64,000 bases of DNA from Paenibacillus sp. FSL K6-1330 (GTDB lineage Bacteria > Bacillota > Bacilli > Paenibacillales > Paenibacillaceae). Shown one piece after another: positions 50,449 through 58,688 of the stretch (the first letter of the stretch is position 1; every line of letters begins with the position of its first letter). The position numbers and the translations under genes are program-made. The notes beneath the pieces were generated by a model that worked only from the letters and a program-made list of their open reading frames with translations, was not told the DNA's origin and did no database searches. The stretch is taken from assembly GCF_037976825.1 (NCBI RefSeq), contig NZ_CP150269.1:3299501-3363500 (forward strand), given 5' to 3'.

Positions 50449-50737
50449 TGCGATGAAGAGACGAGTAAATAAACGAATTCTTGTACAGAGAGCTCCGGCA
50501 GCTGAAAAGGGGCAAAGCGTTCTTTATTGAAAAAAGACTCAGAGCAGCACACGGAACCCTCATATAGAGGAGGATGGTGTGCCAGGAGCTCCTGTTACAG
50601 AGCTAGAGTATCTGCATTACCGTGTAATGCCGTACTCGATGAGGCGAATATGGTGACATATTGGCAAATTTGGGGTGGTACCGCGAGTATAACAATCTCG
50701 TCCCTAAGACTTATGGTCTTGGGGGTGGGATTTTTTT
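50449..50737 (+). promoter_or_regulatory. T-box riboswitch leader, probable lysine specifier, controlling asd
   Basis: The hallmark T-box sequence is present (TGGGGTGGTACCGCG at about 50671-50685). Stem I shows the GAGTA motif (about 50463), the distal CAGAGAG with GCTGAAAA, and the 3' side with GACTCAGAGC. Aligned on the usual GAA-codon-ACTC pattern, the specifier falls in the A-rich run at 50530-50536, reading AAA or AAG, both lysine. The antiterminator region is followed by a terminator (about 50696-50737) with a long T-run. Uncharged tRNA would allow read-through into asd. Confidence 0.93.
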
Positions 50738-50902
50738 ATATCACAAGAAAGATGAAGGTTCTAGGTAGGGAGCCTACACGAATCGCGCCGGATTGAATAG
50801 TTATCTAGATAAGCTCATTTACTGCATGCTTTTGTCCGTACGGTTGATCAGAGTCGATGTATGGGGAACATGACGCCACGATTGAAAGGATATGAGTAAC
50901 GA

Positions 50903-51988
50903 ATGTCAGAAAAACTTAAAGTCGGTATTGTTGGTGGAACGGGTATGGTGGGTCAACGTTTTATGCAATTGCTGGATGGGCATCCATGGTTTGAAGTCAC
51001 TTCCATTTCAGCCAGCAGAAATTCAGCCGGCAAAACGTATGAAGAATCCGTTCAGGGCCGCTGGAAGCTTGCGACGCCAATCCCCGAGCAGGTGAAAGGC
51101 ATTATCGTGCAGGATGCTTCGCAAGTGGAACAGGTAGCAGCTGAGGTTGATTTTGTTTTTTGCGCGGTTGATATGAAGAAGAATGAGATACAGGCATTGG
51201 AAGAAGCTTATGCCAAAACGGGGACGCCCGTCATTTCCAATAATTCTGCTCATCGCTGGACGCCTGACGTTCCGATGGTCATCCCGGAAATTAATCCGAG
51301 TCATATAGACGTGATTGCCGCACAGCGCAAACGTCTGGGAACGACAACCGGGTTCATCGCGGTGAAGCCGAATTGCTCCATTCAGAGTTATGTACCGGCG
51401 CTTCACGCTCTGCTTGACTACAAACCCACCCAAGTTGTTGCCTCCACCTATCAGGCGATTTCCGGTGCCGGTAAGAACTTCACCGATTGGCCGGATATGC
51501 TGGACAATGTGATACCGTATATCGGCGGGGAGGAAGAGAAGAGCGAGCAGGAGCCGCTGCGCATTTGGGGCAGCGTTGTGAACGGGGAGATCGTGAAAGC
51601 CCAATCGCCATTGATTACGACGCAGTGCATTCGCGTTCCCGTAACCGATGGCCACTTAGCCACCGTGTTTGCATCGTTCGAGAACAAACCTTCGAAGGAT
51701 GAAATCCTGGACCGCTGGCGGCAGTTTAAGGGAAGACCGCAAGAGCTGAATCTCCCAAGTGCGCCTAAGCAGTTCATTACGTATTTCGAAGAAGAGAATC
51801 GGCCGCAGACGAAGCTGGACCGTGATATCGAGCGCGGCATGGGCGTATCGGTAGGCAGACTGCGCGAGGATTCCCTCTACGATTACAAATTCGTAGGACT
51901 CTCACATAATACGCTGCGCGGTGCGGCAGGCGGAGCTGTTCTAATCGCCGAACTGCTGAAAGCCGAAGGTTATATTCAAGCGAAATAA
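50903..51988 (+). CDS. asd: Aspartate-semialdehyde dehydrogenase
   Basis: 361 residues. Reduces aspartyl phosphate to aspartate semialdehyde with NADPH, the branch point to lysine/diaminopimelate, threonine and methionine. GIVGGTGMVGQRFMQLL is the nucleotide-binding motif, VKPNCSIQSY holds the catalytic Cys158, and the sequence belongs to the archaeal/fungal-like branch of the family (long form, ISNNSAHR, GAGKNFTDWPDMLDNVIPYI). AAAGGA is 12 bases before the ATG. Expression should depend on the T-box just upstream, so it would respond to charging of a tRNA (lysine inferred). Ends at the terminator at 52009. Confidence 0.96.
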   Translation: MSEKLKVGIVGGTGMVGQRFMQLLDGHPWFEVTSISASRNSAGKTYEESVQGRWKLATPIPEQVKGIIVQDASQVEQVAAEVDFVFCAVDMKKNEIQALEEAYAKTGTPVISNNSAHRWTPDVPMVIPEINPSHIDVIAAQRKRLGTTTGFIAVKPNCSIQSYVPALHALLDYKPTQVVASTYQAISGAGKNFTDWPDMLDNVIPYIGGEEEKSEQEPLRIWGSVVNGEIVKAQSPLITTQCIRVPVTDGHLATVFASFENKPSKDEILDRWRQFKGRPQELNLPSAPKQFITYFEEENRPQTKLDRDIERGMGVSVGRLREDSLYDYKFVGLSHNTLRGAAGGAVLIAELLKAEGYIQAK

Positions 51989-52008
51989 TAACCATACTCG
52001 TTTAAGAC

Positions 52009-52042
52009 AAAGGCGACTGCTTGATGCAGTCGCCTTTTTTTT
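52009..52042 (+). terminator. Rho-independent terminator of asd
   Basis: Stem with GGCGACTGC/GCAGTCGCC (arms up to 52020 and from 52026), loop TTGAT, eight T. Confidence 0.95.
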
Positions 52043-52112
52043 ATGCATTGTTCATGGTTCGTACATTGACGAAGTTCGTATTTATCGTATATAGTGTAAT
52101 TCGCGCTTCAAT

Positions 52113-52138
52113 GCAAAGAAGCAAAGAAGCAAAGAAGC
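52113..52138. repeat. Short tandem repeat, three copies of GCAAAGAA
   Basis: Units start at 52113, 52121 and 52129, then the pattern decays into further A/G-rich lysine-codon-like sequence. It lies in the leader of nhaC. It could be translated as a Lys-rich peptide if an upstream start is used, but no ribosome site supports that. Confidence 0.7.
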
Positions 52139-52230
52139 CGAAAAGCATAAAAGCGAAAAAGCTCATCGATATAAAACAAGCGGACGGGAAGGAGCTCCCG
52201 TCACGACCATGTATAAGGAGTCTTAGCATC

Positions 52231-53607
52231 ATGGAACGACATCTCAGTTTCTCAAAAAGCATCATTCTTATAGCGGTTATACTGGCAGTACTATTTGTCT
52301 CCATTTTTCTTCTTAAGGCAGAGCCGCATATTCCGCTCCTGGCAACGACCGTGGGTATCGCCGCCTTGCTGCGGTTGTTCGGGTTTTCTTGGAAGCAGCT
52401 CGAATCCGCGATCATTCAAGGCATTCAAACGGCGATTATGCCGATTCTCATCCTTTCGCTCATCGGCATTCTCATTGCAGTATGGATGATGAGCGGTACC
52501 GTGCCGACCATTTTATACTATGGAATGGACTATATTGAACCGCATTATTTTGCCGTGAGCGCTTTATACGTGACGATCGTGGTGTCGATGTTTACCGGAA
52601 GCTCATTCACGACAGTCAGTACGGTTGGCGTTGCTTTCATGGGGATTGCTGTAACGACCGGGATTTCTCCGGCCTTGGCAGCAGGAGCGGTGATCTGTGG
52701 GGCTTGTTTCGGGGATAAAATGTCGCCGCTGTCCGACACAACGAACTTTGCTCCGGCGGTTGCCGGCATATCCTTGTTCACCCACATTGGCAATATGATC
52801 TACACCACGGTGCCGGCACTAATCGTGACAACGGTCTTTTTCCTGCTTGCACCAACGGCGAATACCCTGGATTTAACCTCGATAAATCAAATCAAGGCTG
52901 CTCTGAATGACGGATTCCATATTCATTGGCTAACGTTGCTATCGCCGCTTGCGGTCATTGCCTGTTCCATCAAGCGGATTCCGATCCTCCCTACACTCAT
53001 TGTCGGCATTGTTACCGGACTCATCGTAACGGCCTTCGTTCAGCAGCAGTCGGCAGTCGATGTTTGGTTCAGCGTCATGCAGAGCGGCTACAAGAGCACG
53101 ATAGCCAACGAAACCGTGGCTTCCATTGTCAATCGCGGTGGATTGCAATCGATGATGGGGTCCGTATCGCTGATATTGATTGCGTTATCCTTGGGAGGGC
53201 TGCTTCAGCATTGCGGCGTCATTGAAGCCTTCTTCCACAAAGTCATGCAGCCGCTGAAGCGGAAGAGCAGCATTGTCCTGATGACGGGGGCATCCTCCAT
53301 TGCGGTAAATGGCATGACGGGCGAACAATATTTATCGATCCTACTACCTGGTCAAATGTTCAAGGAGGAATATGTCCGCCGAGAAATTCCGGCGAAGACG
53401 TTGTCCCGTACATTGGAGGATTGCGGTACGCTTGTTAACCCACTGATTCCATGGGGGGTAAGCGGCGCCTTCTTCGCTGCTACGCTTGGAATTCCGGTCA
53501 TTGAATATGCGCCGTACGCAACTTTCTTGTGGTTAAGCCCGCTCTTCACGTTTGCCTATGCCTTGATACCGCGATTGCAGCGGAACTCGCTTGGCAGGAA
53601 GATATAA
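52231..53607 (+). CDS. nhaC: Na+/H+ antiporter, NhaC family
   Basis: 458 residues from ATG 52231, preceded by AAGGAG at ten bases; the longer open frame from 52021 begins inside the asd terminator and is rejected. About eleven to twelve transmembrane helices. NhaC features are VICGACFGDKMSPLSDTTNFAP and MTGEQYLSILLPGQMFKEEY, together with a TLVNPLIPWGVSGAFFA segment. It probably exchanges sodium (or malate/lactate in some relatives) for protons. Followed by a terminator at 53639. Confidence 0.93.
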   Translation: MERHLSFSKSIILIAVILAVLFVSIFLLKAEPHIPLLATTVGIAALLRLFGFSWKQLESAIIQGIQTAIMPILILSLIGILIAVWMMSGTVPTILYYGMDYIEPHYFAVSALYVTIVVSMFTGSSFTTVSTVGVAFMGIAVTTGISPALAAGAVICGACFGDKMSPLSDTTNFAPAVAGISLFTHIGNMIYTTVPALIVTTVFFLLAPTANTLDLTSINQIKAALNDGFHIHWLTLLSPLAVIACSIKRIPILPTLIVGIVTGLIVTAFVQQQSAVDVWFSVMQSGYKSTIANETVASIVNRGGLQSMMGSVSLILIALSLGGLLQHCGVIEAFFHKVMQPLKRKSSIVLMTGASSIAVNGMTGEQYLSILLPGQMFKEEYVRREIPAKTLSRTLEDCGTLVNPLIPWGVSGAFFAATLGIPVIEYAPYATFLWLSPLFTFAYALIPRLQRNSLGRKI

Positions 53608-53638
53608 GGATTACCCAATAAACATAGATCATGTGCTT

Positions 53639-53674
53639 GACCTTGCCTCCTGGATAGGGGGGCAGGGTCTTTTT
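53639..53674 (+). terminator. Rho-independent terminator of nhaC
   Basis: Twelve-bp stem with two G-T pairs (53639-53650 with 53658-53669), then five T. Confidence 0.9.
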
Positions 53675-53776
53675 GATTATAGCGATTCATACCCAACCTG
53701 TTCTTTGATTTATTTGATACGATGGATATATGCAAGCCAACATTGTAGATTCATTTCTTAAGGGAGGGATATAAGC

Positions 53777-54499
53777 ATGAATCATTGGATAAATAAAGCG
53801 CCAACCGCTACGGCGCTGATGGAATTGCATGTTCAGGCGATGTTTACGCATGACCGGGATATGCGAATTCGCACCATCAACGAGCCTTGGCCGGGAGAGG
53901 AGCCTGCCCCCAGGTTTTTCCTGGGCCGAACGATAGACGGCTCCGCGATCTGCAGGTTTCGCCATGACATTCCCGAAAGAATTGCCGGGCAATTGAAGGC
54001 GCTGGTTGAAGATGAGCCGATCGTAAACGATGAAATTCAGACGAAGCCTAAACATTTTGCGGCTTATATGAATCTCCTTCATACTGAGCACTATACGAGC
54101 GGACCCTGTTATCGGATACCTGACATAACAACGCCGGCCAAACAGACGGTATGGATCACTCGAGAAAATATGAACGAATATTCGCTCACCGGTTTTGAAT
54201 GGCTGATCACGGAAATCGATTATGGCCAGCCTTGTGTTGCGCTCGTTCATGAGAACAGGCTGGTGTCGGTTTGCCGTAGCGTTCGGATTACGGAAGGAGC
54301 ACACGAAGCCGGGCTTGAGACGTTAGAGGAATTTCGCGGAAGAGGTTATGCGGCTGCCGTTGTTGCGGGATGGGCTATCGAGGTGCGTAAGGTGGGCGCG
54401 CTGCCGTTGTACAGCACTTTATGGGAAAATAACGCTTCTCGGAGAGTGGCAAGTAAATTAGCATTGTCCTATTACGGGGTTAACTTCACAATCAGATGA
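53777..54499 (+). CDS. GNAT-family N-acetyltransferase (FR47-like)
   Basis: 240 residues with GGGAGGG before the ATG. The N-terminal half (about 1-130) is not obviously catalytic; the C-terminal half has the GNAT core: CVALVHENRLVSVCRSVR, then AHEAGLETLEEFRGRGYAAAVVAGWA as the acetyl-CoA motif A, and PLYSTLWENNASRRVASKLAL as motif B. This two-part form is common for Bacillus/Paenibacillus acetyltransferases of unknown target. Single gene. Confidence 0.88.
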   Translation: MNHWINKAPTATALMELHVQAMFTHDRDMRIRTINEPWPGEEPAPRFFLGRTIDGSAICRFRHDIPERIAGQLKALVEDEPIVNDEIQTKPKHFAAYMNLLHTEHYTSGPCYRIPDITTPAKQTVWITRENMNEYSLTGFEWLITEIDYGQPCVALVHENRLVSVCRSVRITEGAHEAGLETLEEFRGRGYAAAVVAGWAIEVRKVGALPLYSTLWENNASRRVASKLALSYYGVNFTIR

Positions 54500-54546
54500 G
54501 AAGCTGGGCAACATAGACTACTTTTACTAAAGGAAGCCATAAAGAA

Positions 54547-54569
54547 ATCCCTCAAACAATTTGAGGGAT
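54547..54569 (-). terminator. Terminator of the small Ser/Arg-rich gene (possibly bidirectional)
   Basis: ATCCCTCAAA/TTTGAGGGAT perfect 10-bp stem, loop CAA. On the minus strand it is followed by TTCTTTAT, so it best ends the gene at 54595-54804; it also lies downstream of the acetyltransferase. Confidence 0.75.
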
Positions 54570-54594
54570 GAAGGACCCATGATTATGTTAATGA

Positions 54595-54804
54595 TTAGCT
54601 CGAGCTGCCTCTTCTGTTCTTATAATAGCCATGACCTTGGTTGCCATGTCTATGTCTGAAATCGGATGAGGAACCTTTACGACGCGAATAGCCATGACTG
54701 CTGCTGTATTTTCTGCCATAATTCTTTGCGGAACTGCTGTAACGCTTACGGCCCTGACTATGGGATGTAGAGTGGAGAAGCTTGTTCATGATCTTTCTTA
54801 ACAT
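54595..54804 (-). CDS. Small basic Ser/Arg/Tyr/His/Gly-rich protein of unknown function
   Basis: 69 residues from the ATG at 54804, with AAAGGAGG about ten bases upstream; the longer open frame to 54927 enters the kinase gene and has no site. After a short helix (MLRKIMNKLLHS) the protein is low-complexity, with repeated RxYSSS/KYSSS, GYSRRKGSSS and GHGYYKNRRGSSS. It is strongly basic, probably unstructured, and reminiscent of small nucleic-acid-binding or wall proteins. It lies 82 bases downstream of, and in the same direction as, the Ser/Thr kinase gene, so its many Ser residues make it a natural candidate substrate. That link is inference. Confidence 0.7.
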   Translation of the reverse strand: MLRKIMNKLLHSTSHSQGRKRYSSSAKNYGRKYSSSHGYSRRKGSSSDFRHRHGNQGHGYYKNRRGSSS

Positions 54805-54886
54805 GCGAAAACATCCTCCTTTCTTGTTCGTAATCATTCCATATAATTTAATCGGATCGTAACATAAATGAAACCCCATAATCAAA

Positions 54887-55756
54887 TTAAAGGCTGCCCC
54901 TCTTATCCGAGGGGTGGCTTCTTGCATTAGCGAGAGACTGCAGCTCGTGCATGAACTCCAAGGAACTTAAGTAAGGTTCACTCAATTGCAGCAAGCGTTT
55001 GATCATATTCTGCAATTCAATCGAGAGATGCAGTTCTTCCTGCCAGCTTCGCTCCACGACTGCGCTCCGGTTGTTATCCGGTTCGTAGGTGGAATAGAGC
55101 ATGAACAACATAAAGTGACCAATGTCCCGAAGATCCTCGCTTTCCTTCGAATCCTTAAATTGAACAGAGGAAGCCGAGCTGTCTCGCTTGAACTTTTTTC
55201 GTGCAGGTACTTGGAGCGGAGGGGGTTCACCGATCCTTCTCGCTAGTCCAAAATCAATAAGATTGATCCTGCCATCCTTAAAGAGGACGTTAGGAATCCG
55301 CAGATCAAGATGAACATAGCCTTGCTCATGTAGGTATCGGACTAGCTTCAGAAGCTGCAGCGTGATTTCGATGCATTCGTCTTCTTCGTATTTCATATCT
55401 TGTTCAAATATCAAATCTTCAAGCGTATCACCGTTCATATAAGACATGACCAGATAACAATTGCGGTTGTTCGAGAAGAAATCCCGGTATGCCGGAATTT
55501 GTGGATGCTGAAGAGATCTTAATACTGCTGCCTCTCGATTCAGCAATTGTCTGGCATAATGGCCTTTGCTGGGTCTTGACTGTTTGACCGCCACCACACT
55601 TCCGCTTTGTTGATCCAAGCATTGGTACAGGATGCCGTAACTTCCTTCCCCGATCATCTGTTGAATGGTATAACGATTTCCCAGCACCGTATTTTCTTCA
55701 GCCGGGTAATCCCGCCAAGCGCTTATAAAGGAGCTAAGGTATGAGAAAAAACGCAT
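54887..55756 (-). CDS. Hanks-type Ser/Thr protein kinase
   Basis: 289 residues, soluble, with no transmembrane or PASTA part. Complete kinase core: IGEGSYGILYQ (glycine-rich loop), VVAVKQSR (ATP Lys), EAAVLRSLQHPQIP (helix C Glu), YVHLDLRIPNVLF (catalytic loop, HLD instead of HRD) and INLIDFGLARR (DFG). The activation part is Ser/Lys-rich (KKFKRDSSASSVQF). The C lobe is shortened, ending about residue 275. It should phosphorylate proteins in the cytoplasm. The small Ser-rich gene follows it directly. No phosphatase gene is adjacent. Confidence 0.93.
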   Translation of the reverse strand: MRFFSYLSSFISAWRDYPAEENTVLGNRYTIQQMIGEGSYGILYQCLDQQSGSVVAVKQSRPSKGHYARQLLNREAAVLRSLQHPQIPAYRDFFSNNRNCYLVMSYMNGDTLEDLIFEQDMKYEEDECIEITLQLLKLVRYLHEQGYVHLDLRIPNVLFKDGRINLIDFGLARRIGEPPPLQVPARKKFKRDSSASSVQFKDSKESEDLRDIGHFMLFMLYSTYEPDNNRSAVVERSWQEELHLSIELQNMIKRLLQLSEPYLSSLEFMHELQSLANARSHPSDKRGSL

Positions 55757-55900
55757 ATCGATTCCAAATCTCTCCTTTGGGTTGGTCCCTCTATATTGTT
55801 AGAGCAAGTGCGATCCCTTGTTGTCGTACATTATAAGCTTTTTGATAGGATTATACGAATAGAGGGTATATTCGATCGGATTAGGGTGAACCTCAGCTAG

Positions 55901-56773
55901 TCAATCGACATCCACTCGATCTTTCCTATAATCTAGCGGCGATAAGCCGTTAAGTTGCCGGAACAGCTTCGAAAAATAATGGATAGAAGAGAAGCCGTGC
56001 TTCTCGGCGATCTCCGTGATGCTGATGTTCGTATTGCGCAGATCCTCCTTGGCCCGATTGATGCGGAAGTGGTTAATGTATTGGGTCGGCGGCAAGCCCG
56101 TCGATCTTCTGAACAATTCGAAAAAATAACCTCTGCTGATCCGAAGTTCCTCGTAATACGACTCCAATGGACGCAGCTTGCCGTGCAGGATATCCTGATC
56201 CAGTCGCTCCAGTAATTTGTTCATTCTATGATCGGGAATGGCCTTATCTTGCAATGCGAATGCAAGAAAATACTCGATGAATTGCAGGAAATGGCTTTGT
56301 GTCCTTACGCTGCGCATGTAGGTATGCTCATTCTCGAACTGGTTCCCGGTGTAGAATTTTTCAAACAGGTCGCTCCATACGTTGATCTTCTCAACTTTCA
56401 TGAGCTCAGGTATGGCATAGGGAAAAGAAGGGCCTACATAGGAAGGAATCAGTTGGGCAGTGTCATAACAGATCACGCTGGGATGATCGGCCAAAGCCCG
56501 GCGGTCCACATAGGACCAGTCGAAATAACAGCAGACATGTACCATGGGATCCTGGCTGTCCGCTATCCAATCATGCGGCTGCCCAGCCGGTATATATACA
56601 AGGCAACCCGGGCCGGTATGATATGTGCGGCCTTTGGTGCGAATGATGCCTTTACCCTCGGTAATTAGATAAAGTGATGACGAATAGCAGTGCCGGTTGT
56701 TATTGCTTTGACCTTTGGAAAAGGGGTACCGTGTAGCATAAAACACATAGGGATGGAAGACGGCAAAATCCAC
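55901..56773 (-). CDS. AraC-family regulator with N-terminal cupin
   Basis: 290 residues. An N-terminal cupin-like sensor (about 1-150; LYLITEGKGIIRTKGRTY, CLVYIPAGQPHDW) is followed by a C-terminal AraC DNA-binding domain (about 190-290; RISRGYFFELFRRSTGLPPTQYINHFRINRAKEDL and SITEIAEKHGFSSIHYFSKLFRQLNGLSPLDYR). It is transcribed away from the dioxygenase-HEAT gene with 147 bases between, so it probably controls that gene and perhaps the glycosidase after it. The inducer may be a sugar, as is usual in Paenibacillus. Confidence 0.93.
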   Translation of the reverse strand: MDFAVFHPYVFYATRYPFSKGQSNNNRHCYSSSLYLITEGKGIIRTKGRTYHTGPGCLVYIPAGQPHDWIADSQDPMVHVCCYFDWSYVDRRALADHPSVICYDTAQLIPSYVGPSFPYAIPELMKVEKINVWSDLFEKFYTGNQFENEHTYMRSVRTQSHFLQFIEYFLAFALQDKAIPDHRMNKLLERLDQDILHGKLRPLESYYEELRISRGYFFELFRRSTGLPPTQYINHFRINRAKEDLRNTNISITEIAEKHGFSSIHYFSKLFRQLNGLSPLDYRKDRVDVD

Positions 56774-56873
56774 GTATTTAGATCCACATCCTTATAAGAT
56801 AAGATTCTATAGATATTCGCATGACGATTGTACAAAAGCCTGACGTTTATGTAAATACAGCGATCGTCACCAT

Positions 56874-56882
56874 TGCTATACT
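56874..56882 (+). promoter_or_regulatory. Extended -10 promoter of the dioxygenase gene (candidate)
   Basis: TGCTATACT: TG at -15/-14 plus TATACT (56877-56882), 38 bases before the start codon. No good -35 box, as expected for an activator-dependent promoter next to an AraC gene. Confidence 0.5.
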
Positions 56883-56920
56883 AACACTGAATTCATTTCA
56901 TGCATGAGGAGGGAATTGAG

Positions 56921-58483
56921 ATGTTGGATTATCAATGTCTATTGACGGATGAACAAATAATTCAATTTATTACGAAGGGGTATGTGGTGCTTCACAACGA
57001 ATTGCCGGATCAGCTTCATGCCGCCGTCAGGGATAAAATTAATGTTGTATTGCACGAGGAAGGAAATCCCGGCAATAACATCCTGCCCCGTGTGCCCGAG
57101 ATCCAGCAGTTCTTCGAAACGCCGGTCGTTAAAGGGGCTTTGACGAGTGTTCTCGGACCGGATTACTATATGCACCCACATCGGCATTGCCATTATAATC
57201 AGCCGGGCGATCCGCTGCCGGGAGGCGGGCAGTGGCACAAAGACGGTTACTGGTCCAGCATGCGCAGCCACCGGCCCTGGTGGGCGATGATTTTTTATTA
57301 CATGCAGGATATCACCAAGGAAATGGGACCGACCGCCATCATGCCCGGTACCGCATATTACGAAAAGTTTGTAGGCGATCAAGGCGAGACGCTGCTGCCG
57401 ACCGGCAAAGCGGGAACAATGGTCCTGGTTCATTTTGATTTATGGCACAAAGCTTCGTTGAACGTGTCTGACATGGATCGATACATGTTAAAGTTTCAAT
57501 TCGTTCGATTGCGTGCGCCGGAATCGCCGAGCTGGAATCATCAAGAGAAAGAGATGAGCTTTACGGGCGGAACACCTTACGTGCATTTGAATCTATGGAA
57601 AGATGTATGGAACTGGATGCGCGGCGAACCGGGTCAGGGGATGCACTCTGTAACGGGAGACAAAGCTCAAATAGAGCAATTGGCCGAAGATCTAAAGTCC
57701 GAGGACGAGACCGTTCGCGCAAGAGCCGCGGATCAAGCTGGATTGCTAGGAGAAAAGGCCGCTTCTTTAGCTCCTGAACTAGGCCAAATGTTGAATGATA
57801 GGGAACCGGTAGCTTTGAATGTAAGTTATGCGCTTGGCCGAATGGGCTCCGCAGGGATCAATGAATTGATATGCCGCATGTCCGAAGGAACAACGCAAAT
57901 CGCGCAGAGAGCGGCTTACGGACTGCAAGGTGCCGGCGCTGGAGCCGTTCCAGGACTGCTTGCACTGCTGGAGCACGCAAACGAGAAGCGCAGGGCGCTT
58001 GCTGTTTTCGTACTTGGCATGATCGTCCCGTCGTCGAATGAGGCGGTGTCTGCATTGAAAGCGTGCTTGCAGGATCCGAGCGATTGGGTTCGTCGAAATG
58101 CAGTCGAAGCGCTGGGTATAATGGGGAGGGAGGCAGGCGATGTGTGCCAGGCCTTGGCAAACGTATTGGAGCAGTCGCTTCTGCAAGAGGAAGAAAGAGA
58201 AGCCGCGGGTCCCGATGATACGGACATCAGCCAGCAGAGCTATATCCTAAATAAAATGGGATATACTGCTGCCCTGTCGCTGCTTCGCACCGCCAAAGCC
58301 ACGGATGTTCCCATCGTGATCCATTCGCTTGAGCAAGCGCTGCACAGCAAGGACCGTTATGTAAGGGCGTATGCCTTCGAAACGCTTACCCATCTGCGGA
58401 CCCCGGAGGCGACGGATGTCCTGATTCGATATTATCGACCGGCCAGATGGTGTCCGGACACAACGAAGGCGAGCACTTTCTGA
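56921..58483 (+). CDS. PhyH-family Fe(II)/2-oxoglutarate dioxygenase fused to HEAT repeats
   Basis: 520 residues from ATG 56921 with AGGAGGG seven bases upstream; an ATG at 56900 precedes that site. Residues about 1-235 form a phytanoyl-CoA dioxygenase-like domain: GGGQWHKDGYW gives the HxD iron ligands, HFDLWHKASLN the distal His, and RYMLKFQFVRL the 2-oxoglutarate-binding Arg region. Residues about 255-515 are HEAT/PBS-lyase-like helical repeats (ETVRARAADQAGLLG, PVALNVSYALGRMG, RRALAVFVLGM, DWVRRNAVEALGIMG, RYVRAYAFETLTHL). The fusion suggests hydroxylation of a bound macromolecule or a docking part. Divergent from an AraC regulator. Confidence 0.9.
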   Translation: MLDYQCLLTDEQIIQFITKGYVVLHNELPDQLHAAVRDKINVVLHEEGNPGNNILPRVPEIQQFFETPVVKGALTSVLGPDYYMHPHRHCHYNQPGDPLPGGGQWHKDGYWSSMRSHRPWWAMIFYYMQDITKEMGPTAIMPGTAYYEKFVGDQGETLLPTGKAGTMVLVHFDLWHKASLNVSDMDRYMLKFQFVRLRAPESPSWNHQEKEMSFTGGTPYVHLNLWKDVWNWMRGEPGQGMHSVTGDKAQIEQLAEDLKSEDETVRARAADQAGLLGEKAASLAPELGQMLNDREPVALNVSYALGRMGSAGINELICRMSEGTTQIAQRAAYGLQGAGAGAVPGLLALLEHANEKRRALAVFVLGMIVPSSNEAVSALKACLQDPSDWVRRNAVEALGIMGREAGDVCQALANVLEQSLLQEEEREAAGPDDTDISQQSYILNKMGYTAALSLLRTAKATDVPIVIHSLEQALHSKDRYVRAYAFETLTHLRTPEATDVLIRYYRPARWCPDTTKASTF

Positions 58484-58500
58484 TATCCGCATGCGGTCTG

Positions 58501-58539
58501 AAGACCTCTTATTCCTGATGGGAACGAGGGGTCTTTTTA
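58501..58539 (+). terminator. Rho-independent terminator
   Basis: AAGACCTCTT pairs with a GAGGGGTCTT arm (ten positions, two G-T), with an inner TTCC/GGAA stem, then T-run. It separates the dioxygenase gene from the next. Confidence 0.8.
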
Positions 58540-58688
58540 TATGTCTAGAATTCGATGTGATTTACGAGCAGGTGTCCTTTTTTTGCAAAAGCATGACCCT
58601 TTCATGCAAAGACTTGTGCGATGCGCTCTAGTAAAATGAGGCTCAAAGTTCGGCATTAGCCGTTTATTGTTGAAAGGAGCAGTCATGC

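Noticed and set aside
50892..51095. Open frame starting 11 bases before asd
   Set aside because: Out of frame with asd and covered by its N-terminal nucleotide-binding coding sequence; no independent ribosome site.
52021..52230. 70-residue N-terminal extension of NhaC, rich in Lys
   Set aside because: It begins inside the asd terminator and includes a simple repeat; family members start near 52231.
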